NCBI GenBank assembly: GCA_033439685.1
Contig: JAUEDM010000001.1
Span: 5,456,001-5,520,000, forward strand
Reading direction: 5' to 3'
Length of the DNA stretch: 64,000 nucleotides
DNA from: Apodospora peruviana
Taxonomy: Eukaryota; Ascomycota; Sordariomycetes; Sordariales; Lasiosphaeriaceae
The notes beneath the pieces are model-generated. The model had not been told where the DNA came from. It saw only the letters and a list, made by a program, of their open reading frames with translations, and did no database searches. Made by a program: the position numbers and the translations under genes. Below are positions 43,329 through 53,274 of the stretch, piece after piece. How positions within the stretch are numbered: the stretch's first letter is position 1; each line of letters starts with the position of its first letter.

Positions 43329-44158
43329 TTAGCAGCCGTGAACGGCGTAACCAACACGACAAAGGGGTGCTCTGTTGTTTCTGTCATTTGTGTTGGAAGC
43401 CTTGTATCACTAACGCTCTCGCGAGTCACATTCGGATAACAGCGAAAATTCGAAATTGGAGCATGTCGAGTTTGCCGTGAAATCAAAGGCTTCGTTCATT
43501 ACGGGAGAGTGCCAACTTGCCAACTGACAATCGAAGACATTGTGTTGGGCGACAAAGCGAGGGTAGATCAACCAACTTGTTTAGCACCATCACCACCAAA
43601 GATAGGATAGCAAAACAAAGAAACTAATGACAGAAATAACCAACATTATCCGCTTGCGAATGAAGAACGAGCGTAATCGACTCGTTCTTCTTTGATCCGT
43701 CTCGAGATACAAAAGTACGATGGATTCTCTTCCTCGAGCTGTCTTGAGACTTTATTTTGGCTATCGCTCCCAATCAAGTAACCAAAGATTCGGATCTTGA
43801 GAGAGAAATACAAAGAGCTATTACTACATCTTCCAATATTTCTTGCTGCTGGTCTCTTACAAGAAACTCATATCAGCGAAAGGCTCAAGTTCAACCACAC
43901 GACGTTTTCTCGGTTTTTACTATATTCAAGTCAAACCCAGAATATCCGGGGGGTGTTTCTTTTAATTTATTTACTAGGCTCAGCATTGCTAGTCCTGGCC
44001 GTTTCTATTGCAAGATCAATTTCTTCGTCGAACAGGTAAATACATAGTTCGGCTGTATCATTTCCTTTCCAAGCTTGCGAGACAAGCTCAACAACCAGCT
44101 TCACACCGCTTAACCTAGCCCCCTTCGAATTCAAGACAGACAAACAACAATAACAAAA
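43329..44158. other. Intergenic region, 0.83 kb
   Basis: 3' flank of ORC3 and promoter of the 169-residue gene. AT-rich. Open frames at 43757-44047 lack any supportable start context, composition or splice signals. No gene is supported. Confidence 0.55.
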
Positions 44159-44668
44159 ATGGAAGCTCCCTCTCCCACAGACACCAGATCCCCCCACCGG
44201 AACCTTCCCTCCCTCATCACCAGCAACCGGCGGCGGTGCCGTACGCCCGCTCCTTCCAACCCAGCCCTTGACACCAAGATCCACGAGATGTCTTTACCTC
44301 TGGCGCCCTTCATCATGCTCGACTCGGGCGCCGTGCACCCGGCCTTCCCGCGGACACTGCTCCACTTCTGGCTGCTGACCGAGGACCAGCTCGACGCGCT
44401 GGCGGCCGGCTACCACCAGGCGAGTTTTGGGCGGTGGACGCTGCAGTACCCGTGTACGATCGCGTGGACGTGGTCGGGCGATTTGAGTCTAGAGCAGAAG
44501 CGCCGCAAGATGGGCAAGTTCATCGGGCTCAGAGGCTGCAATACCCCTGTGGAGGAGCAGCAGCACCAGTGGGTCAAGACGGAGGAGCAGATTATGGAGG
44601 ACGCGAGACGAGCGAGGATGAGTGGGGATGGGGATGACGAGATCAGGAGGAAGATGGGGTGGTATTGA
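44159..44668 (+). CDS. Small conserved hypothetical protein
   Basis: A single exon of 169 residues, with the start in strong context (AACAAAAATGG). The N-terminal ~45 residues are Pro/Ser/Arg-rich and probably disordered. The rest is compact and Trp-rich: PAFPRTLLHFWLLTEDQLDALAAGYHQ, then FGRWTLQYPCTIAWTWSGDLSLEQKRRKMGKFIGLRGC, and a charged tail TEEQIMEDARRARM...IRRKMGWY. Pronounced GC bias at third codon positions and the constrained aromatic residues argue for a real gene. I recognise a pattern seen in other sordariomycete small proteins but no named domain. There is no signal peptide or membrane span. Confidence 0.75.
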   Translation: MEAPSPTDTRSPHRNLPSLITSNRRRCRTPAPSNPALDTKIHEMSLPLAPFIMLDSGAVHPAFPRTLLHFWLLTEDQLDALAAGYHQASFGRWTLQYPCTIAWTWSGDLSLEQKRRKMGKFIGLRGCNTPVEEQQHQWVKTEEQIMEDARRARMSGDGDDEIRRKMGWY

Positions 44669-45212
44669 CCTAATCTCTGGTTTGGTTGACTGTTTAATAT
44701 GGAGTTTTGGGTTGTTTTTTGCGTCTCTCTAGAAATACTAATTGCATCTGGGTATATCTGCTTATTAGACGGCTGGCTGGTTACCGATCTAATAATACAT
44801 AATAAACAAGAAACAATTAACTTACCTGTTTGTCGTTCTCTGAGATCATGATGTCTTGCTTTCGTATTTCTGAACTGAACATGTTAAGCTGGGCAAGGGT
44901 AGGGGACACCACTTTTCACTAACCTCTGGTGCTTTGACCTGAGGCCTTTGCGCATGATGCCTCGCAACATGGGCCCTGCTGCGACAGAGTAAAGAACAAG
45001 ACAGAAGAAAGTAAAAACAAAACCCAGAAATATTTTCATAGCATGTACCAGTCCACAACGCCATGCAACAATGCAACCACCTGTATCAAGGAACACACAC
45101 ACCGCTGCCTTTTTACCCTACTATAATCCGTACAATAATGTTTTAGGGCGCATAGGCCGGCAAACCAAACCAGTGGCACGGTTAACCACAACTCTCTCTC
45201 TTCTTTTCTCTT
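44669..45212. other. Convergent intergenic region, 0.54 kb
   Basis: The 3' flanks of the 169-residue gene (plus) and SEC66 (minus). A possible tiny minus-strand secreted-peptide gene is listed separately; otherwise nothing is supported. Confidence 0.5.
44824..45039 (-). CDS. Possible small secreted peptide (weak)
   Basis: On the minus strand an ATG at 45039 opens with a textbook-looking secretion signal (MKIFLGFVFTFFCLVLYSVAA, ending in Ala-x-Ala-like spacing). A basic stretch, RGIMRKGLRSKHQ, follows. A GTTAGT donor and a TTCAG acceptor (about 44927..44879) would join a second small exon ending near 44824, giving ~58 residues. If the intron is not used the frame stops at 44884. There is no homology or expression support, and short hydrophobic starts arise by chance in AT-rich flanks. 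Confidence 0.22.
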
Positions 45213-46049
45213 CTATTTCTTGCCCTTCTTCTTCTTGGACGCGCCAGACGGCGTCGCTGATGGGGTGTTCGTGTCCACCAGAACGGTGTCGTCTTCGCTG
45301 CCCGCCTTGATCTGCGTCTTCTCGGCCTCGTCCAGCTCCTTCATGAACTCGGTCTGGATACCCGCGCGCCGCTTCTCCCACCACTCCTTCTCGCTGTCAA
45401 CGGTCGCCTTGATCTCGTCCATCCGTTCGCGGAGGACAGTATTGGCGGCGATTTCGTTTGCCGACTGGAAGATGGTCTGGCCCCAGTTTGGTGCGAGGGC
45501 GTTGGCCTAACAAAGGGAGAGCACAAGTTAGCAGTTGTACTGGGTAATGGAGAGATTTGTATGTATAATTATGCGCAATTACCTCCATGACCACATCGCG
45601 CAGTTCTTCCTCCATCTCCTTCTCTGCGCGCTGGAACCGCTGCCATAGATCGTCGCCGACGCTCCCGCGCTGCAGCAGGGAGCTGCAAGATGCCTTCGCG
45701 GTGCGGATCTGGATGATGCGGTGGATGTCCTCGACGGCGCGTCGGAGTAGAGCCGCTCGGATTATGCTATCAGGCACTTTCGGCGCCTTCTCCGACCCTG
45801 CCTCGGGCTCCATGTGGAGGAGCGACAGGTAGATGTTGCGCTGCAGGTGCGGACCAAACCATGGTGCTAGATTTGCGCTTTGCACTAGAGAACGAGTTGT
45901 TAGTCGGTCATGTTTCGTGCGCAGCGCAATAAGTCCAACATACCAGCTTTCCTCTTCCGGTAAATGGTAGAAAATGTCATGAATGTGCCGCCCAAAACGA
46001 ACACGTAGGCCAAAGGGACCAGCAGTCCCCGCCAGTCGATGTCAAACAT
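45213..46049 (-). CDS. SEC66: ER translocation protein Sec66 (Sec71)
   Basis: Three exons: 46049..45944, 45884..45583 and 45506..45213, giving 233 residues. The N-terminus MFDIDWRGLLVPLAYVFVLGGTF is a single membrane-spanning helix followed by the conserved STIYRKRKA stop-transfer cluster. The cytosolic part has WFGPHLQRNIYLSLLHM, IIRAALLRRAVEDIHRIIQIRTAK, GDDLWQRFQRAEKEMEEELRDVVMEANALAPNWGQTIFQSANE and a charged tail ending KKKKGKK. These are characteristic of Sec66/Sec71, which binds Sec62-Sec63-Sec72 and the Sec61 channel for post-translational import into the ER. Length matches fungal homologues (~230). Intron 1 splits a Val codon just after the membrane anchor. Confidence 0.93.
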
Positions 46050-46764
46050 GATGCGCTTGTCGGTCCGTCCGAGGGTTCAGAAAGAGTTAACGAGAGACAA
46101 AAGACGGGGAGACCCAAAGGGAAGCGCGATTGCAATTAGAGTTACAAGACCAGATTCTCGGACGTGGCTTCAATGTCGACTTAGTTATGTATGGTTGCGG
46201 ACAAATAATCTCGAGTCGCTTGCTCTGGTCGAAGGTTAGGTTCCCTGCCGAGTTTTGTCCCGAAAGAACAGCTGGACAACTTACAGCACAGTTGTACGGT
46301 CAGCTTTGTCTGGGCCACTGAGGTACGTACCCTCTGCCTGCCGGCCGCATTCACCCATCATTTCAACCAGCCCACTTGCCAGTGGTCGCCAGGTGGCTAG
46401 CCTTATCCCGGACCGACACATTCCGTCCTGTCCTTGCTGTTCCATTTGATCCATTCACCGTGGGGTGATGAGATGAGGAACCCCCAGGCCACCTCGCCGC
46501 CCAGGCACGACTGTATGACGAACTGCCTGGAGCTAGCGTCGAGCTTCCCCTCCACCGCATCCTTAGCCTTGGGCGTGCTTCGCAACAACGCAGCCAGCAG
46601 AAAGTTAATGAAGATTTGACCAACCTCGCCCGAAACAACAATTTTTTTCACCTCTTTCTGCTCCCGAATAAGGTAAAAGTATAAAACAGAAAAGTCGCCC
46701 GCGTTGTCACTGATATCACACGGCTTGTACGGCAAGCTCTCTCAACCACGAACCGAACCCCACG
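46050..46764. other. Divergent intergenic region, 0.7 kb
   Basis: The shared promoter of SEC66 (minus) and NPL4 (plus), both acting in ER protein quality control. Open frames on the minus strand (about 46735..46363) show no family signal. No gene is supported. Confidence 0.55.
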
Positions 46765-48897
46765 ATGCTTCTCCGATTGCGCGCCCCAGATGGCATGTTC
46801 CGCCTGACGGTGGACAAGGACGACACATTCGATGATCTTGGCCGCCAGGTATAAGCCTTAAAGTCCCTATTATGAGTCTCGCTCGGCATGGCTAACCGGG
46901 CGCATAGCTTCTACCCCAGCTCCCTTCAACCGTCGATCCAAAAACGATTACCCTCTCGAACCATCCCAGTGGCGGCGACGCGAAACGGATCGGCGAGATT
47001 GCGAAATACAAGATCGGCCAAATAGGCCTCAGGCAAGTCAACTACCAGCACGGCTCCTTGTATGCTTGTAGAGCGATCAGGCTGACTGCTGCTATTCAAA
47101 CAGCCACGGTGACCTGATATTTATACGATATCAGCACCAAGATGCTGTAGCGAACGGACACTCGAATGGAGATATCCCGAAGCCGAATGTTTTATCATCG
47201 ACGAACCGCCTCAACGGAAAGCCCATCCTCCCGACAGAAGACCATCCTATCGACCCGCTCCCGGTAACGTCACCCTCGGCGGAGCGGATCAAGAACCCTT
47301 GGGAAATGGTTAGACAATCGTCCCTGGACGATCGACTAGACAGACAGGATGGCAAGATCCCTAGAAAGTTTGACCCAAAGATGTGCCGACACGGACCCAA
47401 GGGGATGTGCGACTACTGCATGCCATTAGATCCCTTCAACCCGCAATACCTCGAGGAGAAAAAGATCAAGTACTTATCGGTGCACTCATACTTGCGCAAG
47501 GTCAACGCCGCGACAAACAAACCTGAGTTGGGAAGTTCATTTATTCCCCCCCTAGTCGAGCCTTATTACCGTGTGAAGCGCGACTGTCCGGCAGGTCATC
47601 CGCAGTGGCCCGAGGGCATCTGCACCAAGTGCCAGCCCAGTGCCATCATCCTCCAGCCTCAGACATTCCGTACGGTGGACCATGTCGAGTTTGCCTCGTC
47701 GCAAATCATTGACAAATTTCTGGACGCCTGGAGGGCTACGGGAGCGCAGCGTCTGGGAATTCTCTACGGCAAATATCTCGAGTACGATGTGGTTCCCCTC
47801 GGTATCAAAGCAGTGGTAGAGGCTATTTACGAGCCGCCGCAGGTTGACGAGGTGGATGGCATCTCTTTAGAAACCTGGGAAAACGAAAAAGAGGTCAACG
47901 AGGTGGCAAAACTGTGCGGCTTGGGGCAGGTCGGGGTGATCTGGACTGATCTTGTGGACAGCGGGAAGGGCGATGGTACCGCCATTTGCAAACGACATGC
48001 CGACTCATACTTCCTTGCGTCTCAGGAGATCTGCTTCGCCGCAAGGCTTCAGGCACAACATCCGAAAGCGACGAAATGGAGCGACACAGGTAGATTTGGA
48101 TCCAATTTTGTGACATGTGTCATTTCCGGTAACGAGGAGGGCGAGATCTCCATCTCGGCATATCAAATGTCTAATGATGCTGTCGAGATGGTCCGCGCTG
48201 ACATCATCGAACCCTCGGCTGAGCCCAGTGTGATGCTGGTTCGCGAGGAAGAAGAGGACGACGGCTCCACCAGCAGGACGCGGTATATACCCGAGGTATT
48301 CTATCGCAGAATCAACGAGTACGGGGCCAATGTCCAAGAGAACGCAAAGCCTGATTTTCCGGTTGAGTACCTGTTCGTTACGCTGACGTATGGGTTTCCC
48401 GCAAATCCCAAGCCTGTCTTCACCGTCGAAGGCTTTCCCATTGAAAACAGGGAGAAGATCGGAGAGTCCCAGGAGCCCACTGCAGTCGCAAAGATGCTCA
48501 AGGTGGAACAGAAGGCTGACACTCTGGATGTATCCAACTTTCACCTTCTCTGCTTCATCCACCAGATGGGTATACTATCAAAGGTAAAGCATCTGCCATC
48601 GTCCGCCCAGCTGACTTTACGCTAACTGCTTTCCCCCACAATGTTTAGGAGGAAGAGACACTCCTTTGCCGGGTAGCGACACAGCACGACCTTGCCGAGT
48701 CCTTCCAGCTGCGGTCAACGACAGGGTGGCAGACCCTGCAGGTCATCCTAGAATCCACTGGTGAGAGAATTCCCAAGCGCTCCAGGTCTGACGGAGGAAC
48801 CCCAGGACGCGGTGCTACTTCTTCCGGACCGTCTGCAAACGACAGCGATGAACCCCTTGCTAAGCGATTTGCTGCTGTCAGGCTAAACGAGAAATAA
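46765..48897 (+). CDS. NPL4: Nuclear protein localization protein 4 (Cdc48 cofactor)
   Basis: Four exons: 46765..46848, 46908..47032, 47104..48583 and 48649..48897, giving 645 residues. A ubiquitin-like N-terminus (MLLRLRAPDGMFRLTVDKDDTFDDL...GDLIFIRY) is followed by zinc-binding motifs CRHGPKGMCDYC and CPAGHPQWPEGICTKC. Next come the MPN domain (VEFASSQIIDKFLDAWRATGAQRLGILYGKYLEYDVVPLGIKAVVEAIYEPPQ) and the NPL4 C-terminal domain. NPL4 pairs with Ufd1 to recruit polyubiquitinated clients to the Cdc48 ATPase for ER-associated and chromatin-associated degradation. Intron 2 (47033..47103) has a GC donor, AG|GCAAGT; every GT alternative brings a stop codon. The tail (PKRSRSDGGTPGRG...PLAKRFAAVRLNEK) carries basic clusters. 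It is divergent from SEC66. Confidence 0.95.
47033..47103 (+). other. GC-AG intron in NPL4
   Basis: A 71-bp intron with donor GCAAGT after an exonic AG, a GGCTGACTGC branch site and acceptor AAACAG. The join makes an AGC Ser codon leading into HGDLIFIRY, the conserved end of the ubiquitin-like domain. Confidence 0.88.
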
Positions 48898-49394
48898 TTG
48901 TCGTTCCGTTCGTCATATTGTTTCAACACCAGCGGAGCCCAGCAGTTGCTGGGAGACCTACTTACTGCCAGATAAGGTATCGGGGGAAGTGTATGGGCAA
49001 CGGCAAGGATTCAGCGCATTACTTTCAGTAGATGCCTGAATCAACTTCGGGGGCCTAACGAAGAGCATTACCACGGAGGGAGCTACTGATAGGGATGAGA
49101 TATGAGGGAATTCATTGCATTGAACCGAAAACACATGGATATATCAGCGACCGAGGAATGGAAATGATGGGCGTTGGGCTTACGCTTGCTTTGTGATCAG
49201 TTGGGACTACTTGATTACTTGCCGTAGACAAACACAGACTTGTTATATGAGGAAAAGGGTCCCGAGCTCTTTTCACTTGTTCTTGGTTTGAATTTTGATA
49301 CTGAGTAGGTTCATCTTGGTCCACCCATGCTTTAGATACGGGAAAGACGTACTAGCTACTTCAACCATGCGGTTTCATTAATCTGCTGGCTCGT
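48898..49394. other. Intergenic region, 0.5 kb
   Basis: 3' flank of NPL4 and left edge of the accessory island. AT-rich, with no supported gene or repeat. Confidence 0.5.
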
Positions 49395-50390
49395 TTGAAT
49401 ATGTTAATATATGCGAGGATTACCAAAGTGCAGCAGATCCGTGGCCGGTTGGCGGTGGTGGGAAAAGCAATGGCGGCGTACCGCACCGATGACAGTGCGA
49501 TGTTTTGGGATCTATGCTATCACCCTCGAGAAAGCGGGCGGCAGAGCCCGTCTATATATCGGGAGCGCCACATCTGCCGGAACTTCTCTGAGCCGCGGTA
49601 TCAAGCTTCGATTCAAGCGGTACGATTGATGGATTTCTCGTCCCCCAGGGGATCAGAGACGCTATGACTGCCGGGTATACTATCACTCACAAGGGTGTGC
49701 TCTGCTGGGCTTCGCGGCCATCAGCAACACTCGTCCCTGTTACCTGCCTCCTCTTTATCTTGCTAGAAACCACCATGGCTTACGGGCTAAGAGAGGAGAT
49801 TACGGCATGGGTCACATTTGCTTCTGGGACCGCACCAAGCTTGAGTACGAAGGTATTCATGATCAGTTTGAAATGACTGCGGGTGAGCTGGAGAAGCATG
49901 CAGAAGACAGGGAGAAGAAGCGAAAGTTACTCAAGACCGAGAATAACTCAAGCTGGCATTTCAAGCGCATGGCGGAGGGTTACGACCATTATATTGGCGC
50001 AGCTGGAGAGAGGGTCGAGTCGAGAGATTAATGGCTAACAAACCGGTCAGGAACCGCCTCTATCAGGCAAAGCAGGTCAAAGAGGCGTTGGATGAGAACA
50101 AGTTCCATTGTGACTTGTGTAATCTGTCGTTTGGGACCAAGCAGAGCCTCAACGACCATCGAAACACAGCTAAACATAAAAGGAAGGACAAGGAACATCT
50201 CAACCCTTTCAGGTGCACAGCGTACAATTTGGGATTCCATAAAAAATCCACCTTGACGCGCTACAACTTGCTTGTCCAATCGTTATTAAAAGGTGGTAGA
50301 AGCGTATATATAATAATACGTCGTTTAACTTTTATTCAAACCAACGCGCATATCAGGATCAAAGCATTTGTTCGGACTAAAGCACGGTGA
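49395..50390 (+). pseudogene. Decayed GIY-YIG nuclease-domain gene with C2H2 (U1-like) zinc fingers
   Basis: Coding signal runs through this interval but changes frame at least four times. A segment TDDSAMFWD lies in one frame. A GIY-YIG core, FGIYAITLEKAGGRARLYIGSAT, follows in a second frame and ends at a TGA near 49630. TAGYTITHKGVLCWASRPS...LLFILLETTMAYGL is in a third frame (about 49664-49790). DYGMGHICFWDRTKLEYEGIHDQF...EYDHYIGAAGERV-like sequence returns to the second frame until TAA 50029-50031. The C2H2 part (FHCDLCNLSFGTKQSLNDHRNTAKHKRK, then CTAYNLGFHKKSTLTRYN) is in another frame from 50031. The second finger has lost ligands. The order of parts matches a fungal GIY-YIG plus zinc-finger family known to me only as uncharacterised proteins. 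No set of normal-size introns repairs all shifts. Confidence 0.6.
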
Positions 50391-50572
50391 GAAAAGACAA
50401 GACAGATTATTGAAGTCACTAATGAAAGACACCTGGTTGAAGAACCTGGATGCAGACCGTGTGCTGAGGTACTGGGAGGGATGAAGAACGGGCGTAAAGA
50501 ACGAAAGGATAGAGATAGTTATTGAGAACGTTTCAGGTTCTGTTACTTTCTCTCCTCCGCGGCTTAGCAGTT

Positions 50573-52585
50573 TTAAAGCCCACCGTCTATAAAAGGTATA
50601 TACTGCTGCGGGCAGGTGATGTTGGATTGTGGAACTAAGCCCTGAAGGTATTCCTGAACATGTCCAAGGTAACAGTCCGATGCCCTCTGGTTGCCGACTG
50701 TATGCTGCATTTGAGAGAACAAACCACGAGTACTAGTAAGCTTAGACTCTTGTCCGAGATGGCTGTGTGATTGAGATTCGATGACAAACTTACACCAGCG
50801 GCTTCTTGCAATAGAAGTACCGATCCGGGAAATCGTGATGACATCTTGCGAGCACTGCGAAGAGGCAAGCAAGTCAATCACTGCAGTAATATGCCAGATG
50901 GCGAGACAGTTTTCACCAAGACCTACGATTTCAAGGGTGATATAGGGTCGATGGTATTACTCGCAAATAGAATGGGAAAAGACGTAGGCCTGCCTAGTCT
51001 AGTTATCGAGCCTACAGAAGAAAAACTGGTCAGAATTTGCGTCAAATGCAGATGTTCACTTAGCAATTCCAGAGTTGAAGTTTCGAGGATATGGAAAAGA
51101 ACGAGACAGAGAGACAGTACATACCTCGAACCAGCATGATATCAGGCAATTACGGTCTGAAGGATCTACACAAGATAATTTCCACGAAGATGGGGACGAT
51201 ATCACCGACGTACTTGCTCTTCGAAGCCGTGTACTGGGCATAACTCCTGAACTCTTCAATGGTAGTTAGCTTGTTTCTTCGGTACGAATCGGCGCACCAA
51301 ATGACACGATTGGCGTCGGTCGTGATAGTGCCTAACCCGTCAAACATGCCCGCGAGGGCAGACCAGTTCCCGAGCTCGACCTGGAGTAGAATGTCGGCCA
51401 TGAGTGGGAACGTCGCCAGTGGGGTGTAGAGAGCCTTGATAAACAGGGCCTTCAGGTCTGAATAGGTGACCAAGGTCGGTAGGCCTCGATTTTGGATTCC
51501 GCTTACCGGGACTGGACGGTCCCAAAGCTGGTTGATGATGCCATCCATCCTGGCCGTGATGTTAGCTGGCGTGAGCCCCCAGAAAGAACAGTTTTCGGGT
51601 CCTGTGACATGGCAGAGGCTAGAGAACGCTTCCATTGCCTCGTCCATCTGATCGACGTTGTCCCTAAAGTCATTGTCATAATACTGCTCTGCGTCCAAAG
51701 GATAGTCGAGTATCATTCTCCCAACCCGGTCGGGAAACATGGAAGCGAAGGTGGTGCCGATGACAGTGCCGTAACTGATGCCATAACACCACAACTTGGA
51801 ATCGGATGTTGGCTGACCGGCGAACTCGGCCTCGGCTTCTATGAATGTGAGTAAATCATGGGCGACCGCCGGTGTGGTCACATAATATCCATAGGGTGAC
51901 CCTTTCTCGACAGCATCATTGCACCATTCTCCGTAGATAGAGCTTGAATAATACTGTTCCTCAAGCGTCTTCGATGAGACGTTGGTAACGCCTGTGCTGC
52001 GCAGCCGAGTGAAGGCCAATCTTGCTTCTGTATTCCCCGAGAAGCAGTCGAGGACCAGGCCGCTGTTGTTCACACCGCGTGGGTCAAAGGAGACGAAATT
52101 GTACTGCTCTCCGAATATTTGCCCTGCGCTGGTCCGGTATCTGAGAAGAAGGTCAACGCCAGAGCCACCGGGACCGCCTAGTAAATTGTCAGTTCTGCAA
52201 CCTGAACTAAGGGTGGCTTTGTGTAAGTGATCTGATTGATATCTTACCGGGGATGAGTACAATGCTTGGAGACTCGACGGTGGCATTCTTGCCAGCCAGC
52301 TTGATGAACGCGATTGACGTCGTGCCAAGACTTCTGTTTGAATAGTCCAGAGGAACTTTCAGTCTAGAGCACGTAAAGTCATCGAAACATGGCGTCCTTG
52401 TGAGGTTGGCGGACGGTTCAATCTAGATGGCCAGTCAGGAAGCTTGAAGGCTTACCGGGCATGGTTCGGCGTCGGAGTCCAATGCTCACGCTGTCAAATT
52501 CAAAGACCGTACCCGGAGTAGGCGGGCTATCGGCTTTACATCCCAAGCTTGCGAAAATACTGAGGGCAGTCAATAGTCGATTCAT
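50573..52585 (-). CDS. Secreted alpha/beta hydrolase, S33 peptidase/TAP-like family
   Basis: Six exons: 52585..52490, 52422..52248, 52177..51154, 51058..50927, 50854..50794 and 50704..50573, giving 539 residues. MNRLLTALSIFASLGCKA is a probable secretion signal. The mature part has CFDDFTCSRLKVPLDY, the oxyanion motif IPGGPGGSG (intron 2 splits its first Gly), FVSFDPRGVNNS and the nucleophile elbow CYGISYGTVIG. The TAP-like C-terminal domain has catalytic Asp in FASNTIDPISP and catalytic His in AAGHTV. NNS, NCS and NNT-type sites suggest glycosylation. The family cleaves N-terminal residues or ester substrates extracellularly; the substrate here is unknown. Introns 3-5 were placed by frame continuity. 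Intron 3 (51153..51059, GTAATT...CTAAG) has weak signals and is the least certain junction. It is divergent from the Zn2Cys6 regulator relic at 53275. Confidence 0.8.
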
Positions 52586-53274
52586 CGTGATTCCGAATAA
52601 GGGTTGTCAGTGAGCTTTCTGTTATGTTGCTTTTGAGAAAGTGGTGATAGTCATCATTCCAGCCAGCACAATCCTACTTATATACCATTTCATTTTTCAA
52701 GAGACTTGTCCATCAAGATACCCATTACAAGTAGTCTCATGGCGCTCCGCTTGTACGAACTAGCCAATCGATATCTCTCGTCAATACCACCAGGTGAAAC
52801 TATTAACTCCCTCGTCACTCCTCACATAGACTACGCCCCTAAGTAGGAACTCATCTCCCTGGGCGACCCGCTTGTGCGAACTAGCCAATGGATATCATTC
52901 TCCTTTAAAGTCGGATGTAAAGCAGTGTATACGTGTACTTCTACGATACCCCGGTTCCTTCTGTGCCGTTGTTCGTGGCTTATTAGCTCGGGACTTGGCC
53001 CCACCTGTACGAACTAGCCAATCAACATATCTCTCTGGTTTCATCTATTCCTGGGCTATTCGGACTTCCTCCAGCCTTTACTGTCGTATACCGTCCGTGT
53101 TCTTCTCATTGAAATGTCCACCGCAAAGGATATGGGAAAAGACTTCCCGGAGACAATCCTCCTCGAAACTCGATCGGAATTTGATATGACTTGATTTTCA
53201 AAAAGTCATTGCCCCATGCAATAGGCGGCCTATACGTCGTGCTGGCTCCAGGATTACCAACTGGCATCAACGGC
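52586..53274. promoter_or_regulatory. Bidirectional promoter with three copies of a 17-bp motif
   Basis: The spacer between the divergent S33 hydrolase and Zn2Cys6 regulator. TGTRCGAACTAGCCAAT occurs at 52752, 52873 and 53006, all on the plus strand, each followed by an ATATCWYTCTC-like tail. Copies 1 and 2 also share GGCGxxCCGCTTG just upstream. The motif ends in a CCAAT pentamer, the HAP/CBF core. Spacings of 121 and 133 bp suggest degenerate tandem duplication. Confidence 0.6.
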
